A stretch of DNA of 64,000 nt. It comes from Streptomyces violaceusniger Tu 4113 (lineage in GTDB: Bacteria; Actinomycetota; Actinomycetes; Streptomycetales; Streptomycetaceae). Location of the stretch: positions 10,416,001 through 10,480,000 of the forward strand of contig NC_015957.1 of the NCBI RefSeq assembly GCF_000147815.2, written 5' to 3'. The position numbers and the translations under genes are program-made. Under the pieces are notes generated by a model that searched no databases, was not told the DNA's origin, and saw only the letters and a list, made by a program, of their open reading frames with translations. Positions 22,567 through 32,161 of the stretch are shown here, piece by piece. The first letter of the stretch is position 1; each line of letters starts with the position of its first letter.

Positions 22567-24414
22567 ATGACTGAGAGCACGGAGTCCATGCCGGACTGGG
22601 AAAAGCGCTTCCGGGCGCCGCGAGTGGGGCTGCCCGACTGGGCGGAAGAAGCCCCGGACCACTCACTGTTCGTCTCGAACGCCACGGGCACATACGAGCT
22701 GTACGCATGGGATCGGGCGACCGGTGCGCAGCGGCAGGTCACGGACCGCCCGAACGGGACGACCGACGGGGTGCTGTCGCCGGACGGCCGGTGGATCTGG
22801 TGGTTCTCGGACACCGATGGCGATGAGTTCGGGGTCTGGCTGCGTCAGCCGTTCAGCGCCGGCGAGGGGGACGAGCGCCCGGCCGACGAGCCCGCGACCC
22901 CCGGCCTGGACCCCTCCTATCCCGCGGGGCTCGCGCTGGGCCGCGACGGCACGGCGGTCGTGGGGCGCTCCACCGACGAGGACGGCTCGACCATCCATGT
23001 GGTGCGGCCGGGCGGCGAGCCCGAGGAGATCTACCGGCATCGCGAGTCCGCCGGAGTGGGCGATCTCTCCCATGACGGGACGCTGATCGCGATCGAGCAC
23101 ACCGAGCACGGCGACGCGATGCACTCGGCGATCCGGGTCCTGCGGCTGGACGGAACGGCCGTCGCGGAGCTGGACGACACCAAGGGCGGCACCGAGGAGC
23201 TGGGCCTGTCCGTGATGGGCTTCGCGCCCGTCGAGGGGGACACCCGGCTGCTGGTCGGGCACCAGCGGCGCGGCCGGTGGGAGCCCATGGTGTGGGATCC
23301 GGTGACCGGTGTGGAGACCGCGCTGGCGATCGATCTGCCCGGTGACGTGGGGGCGGACTGGTTCCCGGACGGATCGGCGCTGCTGGTCGAGCACAGCCAT
23401 CAGGCGCGCAGCGAGCTGCTGCGGTACGGCCTCGGCTCCGGCGAGTTGACCCGCCTGGAGACCCCGGCGGGGACGATCTCGGGCGCCATGGCGCGGCCGG
23501 ACGGCACGGTGGAGTTCCTGTGGTCGTCGGCCGAGAAGCCGCCCCAGGTGCGGTCGACGAGCGGGCGGACGGTGCTGGACCCGCCCGGTTTCGCGGCCCC
23601 GGAGTCGGTGCGGGTCACCGACGCGTGGGTGGACGGCCCCGGCGGGCGGGTGCACGCGCTGGTGCAGAAGCCCGCGGGCGAGGGCCCCTTCCCGACGGTC
23701 TTCGACATCCACGGCGGGCCGACCTGGCATGACAGCGACGCCTTCGCGGCGGGCCCCGCGGCCTGGGTGGACCACGGCTTCGCCGTGGTGCGGGTCAACT
23801 ACCGCGGCTCGACCGGTTACGGGCGGGCGTGGACGGACGCGCTCAAGCACCGGGTCGGGCTGATCGAGCTGGAGGACATCGCGGTCGTACGGGAGTGGGC
23901 GGTGGCCTCCGGGCTCGCCGACCCCGAGCGGCTGGTGCTGGCCGGCGGTTCCTGGGGCGGCTATCTGACGCTGCTGGGGATCGGGACGCAGCCGGATTCC
24001 TGGGCGCTGGGGCTGGCCGCGGTCCCGGTGGCGGACTATGTGACGGCCTACCACGACGAGATGGAGGCCCTGAAGGCGATGGACCGCACCCTGCTGGGCG
24101 GCACTCCGGAGGAGGTGCCGGAGCGGTTCGAGGCGTCGTCCCCGCTGACCTATGTGGATCAGGTGCGGGCGCCGGTCTACATCTCGGCGGGGCTGAACGA
24201 CCCCCGCTGCCCCATACGGCAGATCGACAACTATGTGGAGCGGCTCGAGCAGCGCGGCGCCCCGCATGAGGTCTACCGCTATGACGCGGGGCACGGCTCG
24301 CTGGTCGTCGAGGAGCGGATCAAGCAGTTGCGCTTGGAGATCGAGTTCGCTCGGCGTCATCTGGGGTCCGGTCCGCACCCGGCGCCGTCGGAGCCGTCGG
24401 TTCGGGCGGTGTGA
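22567..24414 (+). CDS. S9-family (prolyl oligopeptidase/acylaminoacyl) serine peptidase
   Basis: This 615-residue protein has an N-terminal beta-propeller (about 20-350, with repeats such as LFVSNATGTYELYAWD and LSPDGRWIWWFSDTDGDEFG) and a C-terminal alpha/beta-hydrolase domain. The nucleophile is Ser in LAGGSWGGYLTLLG (about 461), the Asp in GLNDPRCP (about 543) and His in YDAGHGSLV (about 575). It cleaves short peptides or acyl-peptides in the cytoplasm. ATG at 22567 is used; ATG at 22558 is also possible. Its last 95 bases overlap the convergent SURF1-like gene. Confidence 0.9.
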   Translation: MTESTESMPDWEKRFRAPRVGLPDWAEEAPDHSLFVSNATGTYELYAWDRATGAQRQVTDRPNGTTDGVLSPDGRWIWWFSDTDGDEFGVWLRQPFSAGEGDERPADEPATPGLDPSYPAGLALGRDGTAVVGRSTDEDGSTIHVVRPGGEPEEIYRHRESAGVGDLSHDGTLIAIEHTEHGDAMHSAIRVLRLDGTAVAELDDTKGGTEELGLSVMGFAPVEGDTRLLVGHQRRGRWEPMVWDPVTGVETALAIDLPGDVGADWFPDGSALLVEHSHQARSELLRYGLGSGELTRLETPAGTISGAMARPDGTVEFLWSSAEKPPQVRSTSGRTVLDPPGFAAPESVRVTDAWVDGPGGRVHALVQKPAGEGPFPTVFDIHGGPTWHDSDAFAAGPAAWVDHGFAVVRVNYRGSTGYGRAWTDALKHRVGLIELEDIAVVREWAVASGLADPERLVLAGGSWGGYLTLLGIGTQPDSWALGLAAVPVADYVTAYHDEMEALKAMDRTLLGGTPEEVPERFEASSPLTYVDQVRAPVYISAGLNDPRCPIRQIDNYVERLEQRGAPHEVYRYDAGHGSLVVEERIKQLRLEIEFARRHLGSGPHPAPSEPSVRAV

Positions 24415-25252
24415 TGCCGAGGGCCAGATCGCGGGCCGCCTCGGCCTCGCGGCGGAACAGCCGGAACCACATGAAGATCACGAAGCCCGCGAAGACGAAC
24501 CACTCACCGGTGTAGCCCAGGTTCTGGAACGCCTTGATGTCGAGCCCGGTGCCCTCCGCCGCCGTGGGGGGCACCGGCTTCAGGGCCCCGGGAGCCTGGG
24601 AGGAAGTCACCCAGGCGTCGTACACCTGATACGGCACCAGGTTGACCAGGGAGGCGGCGCTGATCATGCCCAGCTGACCGCGGGGGAGGCCGCCGGCCGC
24701 GCTCACCCCGTCGCCGCCCTCGTGCTCGGACGCCTGGAGGGCCCCTGTGACGGTCACCTCACCGGAGGGAGGTGCGGGCACCTTGGCGGCGGCCGCCGGA
24801 TCGTCGGCGTCGCCGGGGAGCCAGCCACGGACGACGGGCAGCGCCTTGGCCCCGGCCATGCCCTTGGCCCCGGCTCCGTCCTTGCCGTCGGCCACGCCCT
24901 TGCCTCCGCCGACGTCCCCGTCCGCGTCCACACGGAGCAGGGTCAGCACATAGAAGCCGTCGCGGCCGTCCAGCCGCCTGTCGGGCACGAGGAGTTGATG
25001 TGTGGTGTCGTATCGGCCGGTGGCGGTGGCCCGCTTCCCGGAGGTCTTCGCGGTGACCGGCAGCAGGTCGCTCAGCGGCCGGGCCGCGGCCTTCCGCTCG
25101 CGGGACGCGTCGTCCCGCTGCTGGTTGTGCGTGTCGACGCGCGTCTCGAAGCGGCTGAGCTGCCAGCTCCCCATGAAGAGGCAGACCGGGATCGCCAGCA
25201 GGGTGAACACGTTGATCACCCACCAGCGGGGTGTCAGCAGAAACCGATACAC
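24320..25252 (-). CDS. SURF1-family cytochrome oxidase assembly protein
   Basis: This 310-residue protein has the SURF1 layout: N-terminal membrane helix WWVINVFTLLAIPVCLFMGSWQLSRFE (about 10-34), a periplasmic-side beta domain with ATATGRYD and PVVRGWLPG, and a C-terminal helix WFVFAGFVIFMWFRLFRRE (about 250-270). SURF1 aids heme a insertion into cytochrome aa3 oxidase. A Gly/Lys/Ala-rich insertion at about 108-132 (VGGGKGVADGKDGAGAKGMAG) is unusual. The 3' end overlaps the S9 peptidase gene on the other strand by 95 bases. Confidence 0.88.
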   Translation of the reverse strand: MYRFLLTPRWWVINVFTLLAIPVCLFMGSWQLSRFETRVDTHNQQRDDASRERKAAARPLSDLLPVTAKTSGKRATATGRYDTTHQLLVPDRRLDGRDGFYVLTLLRVDADGDVGGGKGVADGKDGAGAKGMAGAKALPVVRGWLPGDADDPAAAAKVPAPPSGEVTVTGALQASEHEGGDGVSAAGGLPRGQLGMISAASLVNLVPYQVYDAWVTSSQAPGALKPVPPTAAEGTGLDIKAFQNLGYTGEWFVFAGFVIFMWFRLFRREAEAARDLALGITPPEPTAPTAPGADRTPDDAERTRSPSATA

Positions 25253-25424
25253 ACCACCACGGTACGGGCCTCGCGTCGGGGTCCCGGCGGCGGGGCCGCC
25301 CCGCAGACCCCCGCGCGTCGGCCCCGGGATCCCGCCGCGGCGTGTCAGGAGCGCCGCAGCGGCCTCCCGGGGGAGGCTCCCCAGGCGGCCGCTGCCCCAC
25401 TGCCCCAGAGGGACGCCAGCAGAT

Positions 25425-26777
25425 CTAGAGGGACGCCAGCAGACCGGTGCGGTAGATCGTTCCGGCGCAGGCGCCGCCGATCGTCACGCTCGCCGCGGCC
25501 GGGTCACCCGCCTCCGGTGTGTGGCTGACCAGGACGCTCGCGTCCTGCGGCTCACCGCCGCCACCACCGCCACCGCCCGGCTCGCCCGTGCTGGGGTTGT
25601 CCTGCGGCCCGTCCTGGGCCGGGTCCGTGGACGGATCGGGGGTCGGTGTGCCGGTGGTGGAGCAGCCGCTGGTGCCGCCGCCCGCCGTCGGGATCCAGGC
25701 GAACTTGACCTCGTACGCCTGGCCGGGCTTGAGGATGAGCGTGCCCGGCTGGAGGGAAGGGTCGGGCAGCCCTGCGGCCGCGTCCCCCGCCGTGTGGTCG
25801 ACGACGAGGATCCGCGAGGCGTCCGCACCGCCCTGGGCGCTCCCGCCCACCGAGCCACTGCCCTCGACCGTGCAGGCGCTGTCCGAGATGTTCGCGACGC
25901 GGAACGAGCCGTAGACCCGCCCCTCGGCGTCGGCCGCCCCGACCGATCCGGCGCCACCGCTGGTGAGCTGGGCGCGGCTGCAAGTGGGGGAGGTGGCGTT
26001 CAGCGTGTTGGAGGGGTCGGGGGCCGTACCGCCGGGGCCGCCTTCCTCCTCGCCCTTCGGCGGCTTGTCCTTCCCCTTGTCCTTGTCCTTGTCGCCCTTG
26101 TCCTGCTCGACCGTGTCGGCGGGCCCGTCGGAGCCCTTGCCGCCGCTGCCCTCGCCGTGCCGGCCGCCGCTGGTCTCAGGGGTACGTTGGCTGCTGGCAG
26201 CATTGGCCGGGCGGTCGTCCGCGCCGTTGCTGGTGGTCGCGACGTGCACCAGCGCCGGTACGGCCGCGCAGCCGAGCACCACCGCGGCCGCGGCCCCGAC
26301 CAGGGCCTGGCGCCGCCGCGCACGGCGGGCGGGCACGGCGCGCCGCAGATGGTCGAGGGAGTCGGAGGACGGTTCGAGATCGTCGACGGCGCGGTGCAGC
26401 AGCAGCCGCAGCGCCTCCTCGTCCTCACCGCCGGGCCCGTCGTCGTCGAGCTGAAGACGGGGGGGCGTCAGGGACGTCACCCGCCCCTGCCCGGACGCAG
26501 CGGACTTCCTGGCCCCTGCGGGCGTGGTGGACTCCTCGGCCCCCGTGGATCCGCTGGACCGGGCGGACCCGCCGGACTCACCGGCCTCCGCAGACCCGCC
26601 GGCCTCCTCGGCTCCCGTGGAATCCGCAGACCCCGCGGACTCACCGGCCTCCGTGGACTCCGTCGGCTCTACCGATTCGATCGGCTCCGTGGACTCCACT
26701 GGTTCTCGGGATTCGGGCTCATGGCCCGTCCGCCGCCCGGGGTCCTCCGGGTCCGGCGTATGTGTGATGTGGTTCAT
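25425..26777 (-). CDS. Membrane partner of the ECF sigma factor (anti-sigma-like)
   Basis: This 450-residue protein has three parts. Residues 1-95 are a Ser/Glu/Thr-rich disordered region with EST-type repeats. Residues 100-150 (EALRLLLHRAVDDLEPSSDSLDHLRRAVPARRARRR) form a cytoplasmic segment before a membrane helix at about 156-175. Outside there is a charged linker (DKGDKDKDKGKDKPP) and a beta-rich domain with Cys pairs (about 270-450), like DUF4232-type secreted domains. ATG at 26777 overlaps the sigma gene stop (ATGA). Anti-sigma function is inferred from coupling; no zinc-binding HxxxCxxC motif is seen. Confidence 0.75.
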   Translation of the reverse strand: MNHITHTPDPEDPGRRTGHEPESREPVESTEPIESVEPTESTEAGESAGSADSTGAEEAGGSAEAGESGGSARSSGSTGAEESTTPAGARKSAASGQGRVTSLTPPRLQLDDDGPGGEDEEALRLLLHRAVDDLEPSSDSLDHLRRAVPARRARRRQALVGAAAAVVLGCAAVPALVHVATTSNGADDRPANAASSQRTPETSGGRHGEGSGGKGSDGPADTVEQDKGDKDKDKGKDKPPKGEEEGGPGGTAPDPSNTLNATSPTCSRAQLTSGGAGSVGAADAEGRVYGSFRVANISDSACTVEGSGSVGGSAQGGADASRILVVDHTAGDAAAGLPDPSLQPGTLILKPGQAYEVKFAWIPTAGGGTSGCSTTGTPTPDPSTDPAQDGPQDNPSTGEPGGGGGGGGEPQDASVLVSHTPEAGDPAAASVTIGGACAGTIYRTGLLASL

Positions 26778-27274
26778 GCCGGAGCCTCCATGGCGACGCG
26801 GAGCGCCGCGATGCCGCGCGAGCCGTACGCCTTGACCGAGCCGAGCGATATGCCCAGCGTCTCGGCCACCTGGGCCTCGGTCATATCGGCGAAGTAGCGC
26901 AGCACGAGAACCTCACGCTGACGGCGCTGAAGTCCCCTCATCGCCTTGATCAGTTGATCGCGTTCAAGCTGTTCGTACGCCCCCTCCTCGGCACTGGCCA
27001 TATCGGGCATCGGCTTGGAGAGCAGCTTCAGCCCGAGGATGCGCCGACGCAGCGCGGAGCGGGAGAGATTGACGACCGTCTGCCGCAGATAGGCAAGGGT
27101 CTTCTCGGGATCCCGGACTCTCTTGCGCGCCGAGTGCACACGGATGAACGCTTCCTGCACGACGTCCTCGCAGGACGCGGTGTCGTCGAGAAGGAGCGCG
27201 GCGAGACCGAGCAGCGACCGGTAATGGGCGCGGTAGGTCTCGGTGAGGTGATCGACTGTGGTGCCCGCTGCCAT
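26774..27274 (-). CDS. ECF (SigE-family) RNA polymerase sigma factor
   Basis: This 166-residue protein has region 2 (TETYRAHYRSLLGLAALLLD, CEDVVQEAFIRVH at about 11-47) and region 4 (LRYFADMTEAQVAETLGISLGSVKAYGSRGIAAL at about 125-158). It directs polymerase to a specific promoter set, under control of the membrane protein encoded four bases downstream. ATG at 27274 gives the usual length; ATG at 27350 in the same frame is also possible. The 590 bases upstream to asd have room for its promoter. Confidence 0.9.
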   Translation of the reverse strand: MAAGTTVDHLTETYRAHYRSLLGLAALLLDDTASCEDVVQEAFIRVHSARKRVRDPEKTLAYLRQTVVNLSRSALRRRILGLKLLSKPMPDMASAEEGAYEQLERDQLIKAMRGLQRRQREVLVLRYFADMTEAQVAETLGISLGSVKAYGSRGIAALRVAMEAPA

Positions 27275-27867
27275 CGCGTCGTCAGTGTCCTCGCGCCCTG
27301 TTGTGATGTGCGCGGGGCGGGCCGTCGGCCATGGCGCGATCACCGGCATGCCACCTGGCGTACGCGGGGGGCGTACCGCCGCGCCGCCGCGCCCTGGAAC
27401 CGTTGCGATGCCGAATACCTCTGCCACGCCTGTTGGACACGCCGCCCCCTGTCAGGGTTGTACGCGCGAGGCACCGCTTTTGACGATGCGTTCAATGCCC
27501 CCATGCGCATCAATTCTTCCCCAATGCCCCAGTTATCCCTGCGCCCACTACGGGGCGGCTGGAAAGACGCTCCCCGCCCACTGCCGGTTGCAGCGGGCGG
27601 GGAGCGAATACGTCGATCAGATCAACGGCCCAGCTCAGCTGGTCCAGGCCAGTGACATGCACACAGGATATTCACATCTGCCGGTCGGCGCACTGGTGAA
27701 ACGTCACTTTAAGACGGCCGCTCACCTTAGGGCGGCCCGGTCCCCTCACTTGATCACGGATCGTCACCGGGCAGCGGAGCCTACTTCGTGGTGGGTCCTG
27801 CTTCGTGATGGGCCCTACGTGGTGGTGGGTCCTACTTCGTGGTGACGTGACGGGCCCTGCGGCCCTC
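27275..27867. other. Intergenic between asd and the sigma gene
   Basis: The stretch holds the sigma-gene upstream region and, next to asd, a 4-copy 17-bp repeat at 27780-27847. No convincing gene is seen on either strand. An AT-richer part at 27650-27740 may be the promoter of the sigma operon. Confidence 0.6.
27780..27847. repeat. Four tandem 17-bp repeats downstream of asd
   Basis: CCTACTTCGTGGTGGGT and three close variants lie head to tail at 27780, 27797, 27814 and 27831, ending 20 bases from the asd stop. They are non-coding, possibly a variable-number repeat. Confidence 0.85.
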
Positions 27868-28959
27868 TCACCTCGCGGCGGCGCCGCCGGCCAGCTCCGC
27901 CGCGACGACCTCCGCGATCTGCGCGGTGTTCAGCGCCGCGCCCTTGCGCAGGTTGTCGCCGCAGACGAACAGCTCCAGCGCTCTCGGGTCGTCCAGCGAC
28001 CGCCGCACCCGGCCCACCCAGGTGGGGTCGGTGCCCACGGCGTCGGCGGGGGTGGGGAATTCGCCCTCCGCCGGGTTGTCGCACAGCACCACACCGGGGG
28101 CGCCCGCCAGGATCTCGTGCGCCGCCTCGACCGTCACCTCGTTCTCGAACCGCGCGTGCACGGCCAGCGAATGCGTGGTGATCACGGGCACCCGGACACA
28201 GGTCGCGGTGACCCTCAGCTCCGGCAGCCCCAGGATCTTGCGGGACTCGTTGCGCACCTTGAGCTCCTCGGAGGACCAGCCGTCCTCCTTGAGCGAACCG
28301 GCGAACGGCACCACATTGAGCGCCATCGGCGCCGGGAACGGCCCGGTGTCGCCCACCGCCCGCCGTACGTCCCCGGGATGGGTGCCCAACTCCGTACCGG
28401 CGACCAGCGCGAGCTGCTCGCGCAGGGCGTCGATGCCTTCCTTGCCCGCACCGGAGACCGCCTGGTACGAGGAGACGATCAGCTCGCTCAGCCCGAACTC
28501 GGCGTGCAGCGCGCCCATCGCGACGATCATCGACAGGGTGGTGCAGTTGGGGTTGGAGATGATGCCGCGCGGGCGGACCCGGGCCGCGTGCGCGTTCACC
28601 TCCGGCACCACCAGGGGGACATCGGGGTCCATCCGGAACGCGCCGGAGTTGTCGATGGCCACCGCGCCCTTGCTCGCCGCGATGGGCGCCCACCGCGCCG
28701 AGATCTCGTCCGGTACGTCGAACATCACGACGTCGACGCCCTCGAACGCCTCCTCGCTCAGCGCGATGACCTCGACCTGCTCACCCCGGACGGTCAGCTT
28801 CCGGCCGGCCGAGCGGGGCGAGGCGATCAGCCGGATCTCGCCCCAGATGTCGGCACGCTCCGAGAGGATCGAGAGCATGACGGTGCCGACGGCGCCGGTG
28901 GCACCGACGACCGCGAGGGTGGGCTTGTCGCCCCCGGCGGCACCGCCATGACCGATCAT
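27868..28959 (-). CDS. asd: Aspartate-semialdehyde dehydrogenase
   Basis: This 363-residue enzyme reduces aspartyl-phosphate to aspartate semialdehyde, feeding lysine/diaminopimelate, threonine and methionine synthesis. The NADP-binding start is [18 protein letters not shown] (about 15-32), the catalytic Cys lies in [11 protein letters not shown] (about 138), and the substrate-binding [12 protein letters not shown] follows. The length is typical, with a short extra N-terminus. ATG overlaps the aspartokinase stop (ATGA) and lies after GGAGGG, so ask and asd form a coupled pair. Confidence 0.96.
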   Translation of the reverse strand: MIGHGGAAGGDKPTLAVVGATGAVGTVMLSILSERADIWGEIRLIASPRSAGRKLTVRGEQVEVIALSEEAFEGVDVVMFDVPDEISARWAPIAASKGAVAIDNSGAFRMDPDVPLVVPEVNAHAARVRPRGIISNPNCTTLSMIVAMGALHAEFGLSELIVSSYQAVSGAGKEGIDALREQLALVAGTELGTHPGDVRRAVGDTGPFPAPMALNVVPFAGSLKEDGWSSEELKVRNESRKILGLPELRVTATCVRVPVITTHSLAVHARFENEVTVEAAHEILAGAPGVVLCDNPAEGEFPTPADAVGTDPTWVGRVRRSLDDPRALELFVCGDNLRKGAALNTAQIAEVVAAELAGGAAAR

Positions 28960-30236
28960 CGGCCAGTCCCTCCGTAAACCACCGCTTCATCGCTGTCGCT
29001 GTCCAGGCCGAAGGCGCTGTGCACGGCCACCACCGCGTCCTTCACATCGTCGGCGCGGGTGACGACCGAGATGCGGATCTCGGAGGTCGAGATCAGCTCG
29101 ATGTTGACCCCGGAGTTCGACAGCGCCTCGAAGAAGGTCGCGGTGACCCCCGGGTTGGTGCGCATTCCGGCACCGATCAGGGAGATCTTGGCGATCTGGT
29201 CGTCGTAGCGCAGCGAGTCGAAGCCGATCAGCGCCTTCGCCTTGGTCAGCGCCTCCATCGCCCGGTGGCCGTCCGTCTTCGGCAGCGTGAAGGAGATGTC
29301 GGTCAGCCCGGTCGACGCGGCGGAGACGTTCTGCACCACCATGTCGATGTTGATCTCGGCGTCGGAGATGGTGCGGAAGATGGCCGCGGCCTCACCCGGC
29401 TTGTCCGGCACCCCGACGACCGTGACCTTGGCCTCGGACGTGTCGTGCGCGACCCCGGAGATGATCGCCTGCTCCATGCCTTCTTCTCCTTCTCCCGCTT
29501 CCGGCCGGTTGCGCACCCAGGTGCCCTGGTGGCCGGAGAAAGACGACCGTACGTGGATGGGGATGTTGTACCGGCGCGCGTACTCCACGCAGCGCAGGTG
29601 CAACACCTTGGAACCGCTCGCGGCGAGCTCCAGCATGTCTTCGTACGGAATCTCGTTGATCTTGCGAGCCTTCTTCACCACGCGCGGATCGGCGGTGAAC
29701 ACGCCGTCCACATCGGTGTAGATCTCGCACACCTCGGCGTCCAGGGCCGCGGCCAGCGCGACCGCGGTGGTGTCCGAACCGCCCCGGCCGAGGGTGGTGA
29801 TGTCCTTGCTCTTCTGGGACACGCCCTGGAAGCCCGCGACGATCGCGACCGCGCCGAGTTCGAGCGCGTCACGGATGCGGCCCGGCGTGACGTCGATGAT
29901 CCGTGCTTTGTTGTGAACCGCGTCGGTGATGACTCCCGCCTGGCTGCCGGTGAACGACAGCGCCTCGTGACCGAGGTTTTTGATCGCCATCGCCAGCAAG
30001 GCCATGGAGATCCGCTCTCCCGCGGTCAGCAGCATGTCGAACTCGCGCCCAGTAGGAATCGGGGATACCTGCTCGGCGAGATCGATCAGCTCGTCCGTCG
30101 TGTCGCCCATCGCGGAGACCACGACGACCACCTGGTGGCCGTTCTTCTTGGCTTCCACGATTCGCTTGGCGACCCGCTTGATGCCTTCGGCATCGGCAAC
30201 GGAGGAGCCTCCGTACTTCTGCACGACAAGGCCCAC
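28956..30236 (-). CDS. ask: Aspartate kinase (alpha subunit; beta subunit from internal start)
   Basis: This 426-residue enzyme phosphorylates aspartate, the first step of the aspartate family pathway. The N-terminal kinase motif [20 protein letters not shown] and the [16 protein letters not shown] motif are intact; two ACT domains fill about 255-420 ([20 protein letters not shown] and [20 protein letters not shown]) for feedback by lysine and threonine. GTG at 30236 follows GAGGAG. As in other actinobacteria, an internal in-frame start with a strong RBS at 29477 should make a separate 173-residue regulatory beta subunit. Confidence 0.96.
   Translation of the reverse strand: MGLVVQKYGGSSVADAEGIKRVAKRIVEAKKNGHQVVVVVSAMGDTTDELIDLAEQVSPIPTGREFDMLLTAGERISMALLAMAIKNLGHEALSFTGSQAGVITDAVHNKARIIDVTPGRIRDALELGAVAIVAGFQGVSQKSKDITTLGRGGSDTTAVALAAALDAEVCEIYTDVDGVFTADPRVVKKARKINEIPYEDMLELAASGSKVLHLRCVEYARRYNIPIHVRSSFSGHQGTWVRNRPEAGEGEEGMEQAIISGVAHDTSEAKVTVVGVPDKPGEAAAIFRTISDAEINIDMVVQNVSAASTGLTDISFTLPKTDGHRAMEALTKAKALIGFDSLRYDDQIAKISLIGAGMRTNPGVTATFFEALSNSGVNIELISTSEIRISVVTRADDVKDAVVAVHSAFGLDSDSDEAVVYGGTGR
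29475..29500 (-). promoter_or_regulatory. Internal RBS and start of the aspartokinase beta subunit
   Basis: GGAGAAGGAGAAGAAGGC precedes an in-frame ATG at 29477 (protein start [12 protein letters not shown]). Its beta subunit would end with ask at 28956. In Corynebacterium lysC the beta subunit starts at the equivalent place. Confidence 0.7.
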
Positions 30237-30628
30237 GTGCGCTCCTCGCAGCTCTCAATAATGCGGTCGGCTCAGTTTAACGAGCGGCCGGAATTCACCC
30301 TCCCAATATCACATAGCGAGACGAATGCCTCACAAAGTGATCAAGGAGGGCAGGAGACAGGGGGCATCACACGACGCATACGTCCATGCGTCCGCGAGAT
30401 TCCCCGCATCCCTCCCACCCGCTCAGCGACGAACCCTTCCCGCTCGCCGCCGAAGCACACGGGAACGTAACCCAGCTCACAGGCTCGGACGGGCCGCGGG
30501 TCGCCCCCGCGGTCCGTTGTAGATCTTCCCGTCGGCCGTCCCGGGCGCGCCTCGGCGCGGCCCCGGGCGGCCGTCCCGGGCACCCGTCAGCGCGGCCCGG
30601 GCACCTGTCAGCGCGGCCCGGGCACCCG
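30237..30628. other. Upstream region of ask-asd
   Basis: This 392-base gap has an AT-richer patch at 30260-30350 likely holding the ask promoter, and a GC-rich imperfect hairpin at about 30487-30516 that may end the DUF5063 transcript. No gene is seen. Confidence 0.55.
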
Positions 30629-30637
30629 TCAGCGCGG
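30575..30637. repeat. Three tandem 21-bp repeats crossing the DUF5063 stop codon
   Basis: CCCGGGCACCCGTCAGCGCGG at 30575, 30596 (one change) and 30617. The stop codon of the DUF5063 gene lies in the third copy. Each unit contains the same TGA on the minus strand. Confidence 0.85.
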
Positions 30638-31294
30638 CCCCGAGCGCAGGCCGAGCGGTCCCGCGATCTCCGCCGCCATGACCCGGCCGGCCTCCTCCGC
30701 GAGCTCCTCGTCACCGCCCGCGTTGCTGTCCGTGTCCAGGCCGTCCAGCTCGTCCAGCGGGCTGTCCAGCCGTACGTGCGCGACCAGCGACTGCAGCGCG
30801 CGCAGGGCCGCCGAGGCGGTCGTCCCCCAGTTGGAGAGGTACGAGAACTGCCACCACCACAGCGCCTCGCTGATCCGGCCCTCGCGGTAGTGGGCCATCC
30901 CGTGCCGCAGATCGGTGATGATCCCGGCGAGATCGTCGGAGATCCGGCAGGCGACGGGCTGGCTGCGCGGCACGTACGGGTCGAAGACCTCCGAGTAGAT
31001 GTCCACCGGCTCCAGCAGCACGGCGAAGCGCTCACGCAGCTCGTCGACATCCGGCTCCGGGCCGACGTCCGGTTCGTACCGCTCGTCCGGAACGAAGTCC
31101 TCGTGCGCGCCGAGCCGGCCGCCCGCGAGGATCAGCTGGGACAGCTCGAGGAGCAGAAACGGCACAGCGCTGTCCGGCTCGTCCCCCTTGGCGACTTCGG
31201 TGACCGCGACGATGAAGCTCTCGATCTGGTCGGAGATCTGGACCGCGAAGTCGTCCGGGTCCGGGTGGGCGTCGTGCAGCGTTGCGTCAGACAT
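30629..31294 (-). CDS. DUF5063 domain protein
   Basis: This 221-residue acidic protein is helical, with [20 protein letters not shown] at the start, [20 protein letters not shown] in the middle and [20 protein letters not shown] at about 150. It fits DUF5063, found next to recR in actinobacteria; its function is unknown. ATG at 31294 overlaps the recR stop by eight bases. The C-terminus lies in a tandem repeat, so its end may vary between strains. Confidence 0.85.
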   Translation of the reverse strand: MSDATLHDAHPDPDDFAVQISDQIESFIVAVTEVAKGDEPDSAVPFLLLELSQLILAGGRLGAHEDFVPDERYEPDVGPEPDVDELRERFAVLLEPVDIYSEVFDPYVPRSQPVACRISDDLAGIITDLRHGMAHYREGRISEALWWWQFSYLSNWGTTASAALRALQSLVAHVRLDSPLDELDGLDTDSNAGGDEELAEEAGRVMAAEIAGPLGLRSGPR

Positions 31295-31886
31295 CGAGAA
31301 GTCTTCTCCCTTCGAAGGCACGACCCAGCGTGACCTCGTCGGCGTACTCCAGGTCTCCACCGACAGGGAGGCCGCTGGCCAGGCGAGTGACCTTCAAACC
31401 CATGGGCTTGATCATGCGCGCGAGGTACGTGGCGGTGGCTTCGCCCTCCAGATTCGGATCGGTGGCCAGGATGAGCTCCGTGACCGTCCCGTCCGCGAGC
31501 CGCCCGAGCAGCTCCCTGATCCGCAGATCGTCCGGGCCCACGCCCTCGATGGGGCTGATCGCCCCGCCGAGCACGTGATAGCGGCCCCGGAACTCACGCG
31601 TCCGCTCGATCGCGACGACGTCCTTCGGCTCCTCGACCACGCAGATGATCGCGCGGTCGCGGCGGGGATCCTGGCAGACGCGGCACTGCTCGGCCTCGGC
31701 GACGTTCCCGCAGACCGCGCAGAACCGCACCTTCTCCTTGACCTGCGTCAACGCATGCGCGAGGCGGCGGACGTCGGTGGGCTCGGACTGGAGGATGTGG
31801 AAGGCGATCCGCTGCGCGCTCTTGGGACCGACGCCGGGCAGCCTGCCCAACTCGTCGATGAGGTCCTGGACCACGCCCTCGTACAC
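31287..31886 (-). CDS. recR: Recombination mediator RecR
   Basis: This 199-residue protein acts with RecF/RecO in loading RecA at gaps. It has the N-terminal helix-hairpin-helix [20 protein letters not shown], the four-cysteine zinc finger CAVCGN...CRVCQDP (about 54-70), and a Toprim domain with [12 protein letters not shown] and [17 protein letters not shown] at 31886 gives the usual length; ATG at 31898 adds four residues. It is part of the dnaX-ebfC-recR cluster common to most bacteria. Confidence 0.95.
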   Translation of the reverse strand: MYEGVVQDLIDELGRLPGVGPKSAQRIAFHILQSEPTDVRRLAHALTQVKEKVRFCAVCGNVAEAEQCRVCQDPRRDRAIICVVEEPKDVVAIERTREFRGRYHVLGGAISPIEGVGPDDLRIRELLGRLADGTVTELILATDPNLEGEATATYLARMIKPMGLKVTRLASGLPVGGDLEYADEVTLGRAFEGRRLLDV

Positions 31887-31979
31887 GCCTTCATCCAATC
31901 TCGCGCCGCCGCGCGGTGGCTGTACTGCATATGAATATTCGGTTGCGCCGCACCCTCGCTGCCGGGGCCGCCGTGGTCC

Positions 31980-32160
31980 CGCGGCCGGGCCCGGAGAGCC
32001 GGGTGGGCCCCGGGGAGCCCTGGGGACCCGGTGGGATTACGGAACCCTATGAGATTGGAGAGCCCGGGGACCCGAAAACCCAAGGAACCGAGGACCCGAG
32101 GATCCGGAATCCCAGGGACCGGGGGACCCGAGGGACCCAGGAGACCCGGCGGACCCGAGG
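31980..32160. repeat. Degenerate GACCC-type repeat tract between recR and ebfC
   Basis: About ten copies of GGACCCGAG-like units (exact or near: 32024, 32069, 32092, 32124, 32133, 32142 and 32151) are strewn over 180 non-coding bases. The tract starts right after the recR upstream end and stops two bases before the ebfC stop. No ORF uses it. Confidence 0.7.
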
Positions 32161-32161
32161 A

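Noticed and set aside
22663..24378. 571-codon open frame on the - strand
   Set aside because: It is antisense to the S9 peptidase with its intact catalytic triad.
27926..28951. 341-codon open frame on the + strand
   Set aside because: It is the antisense shadow of asd; no domain is recognisable.
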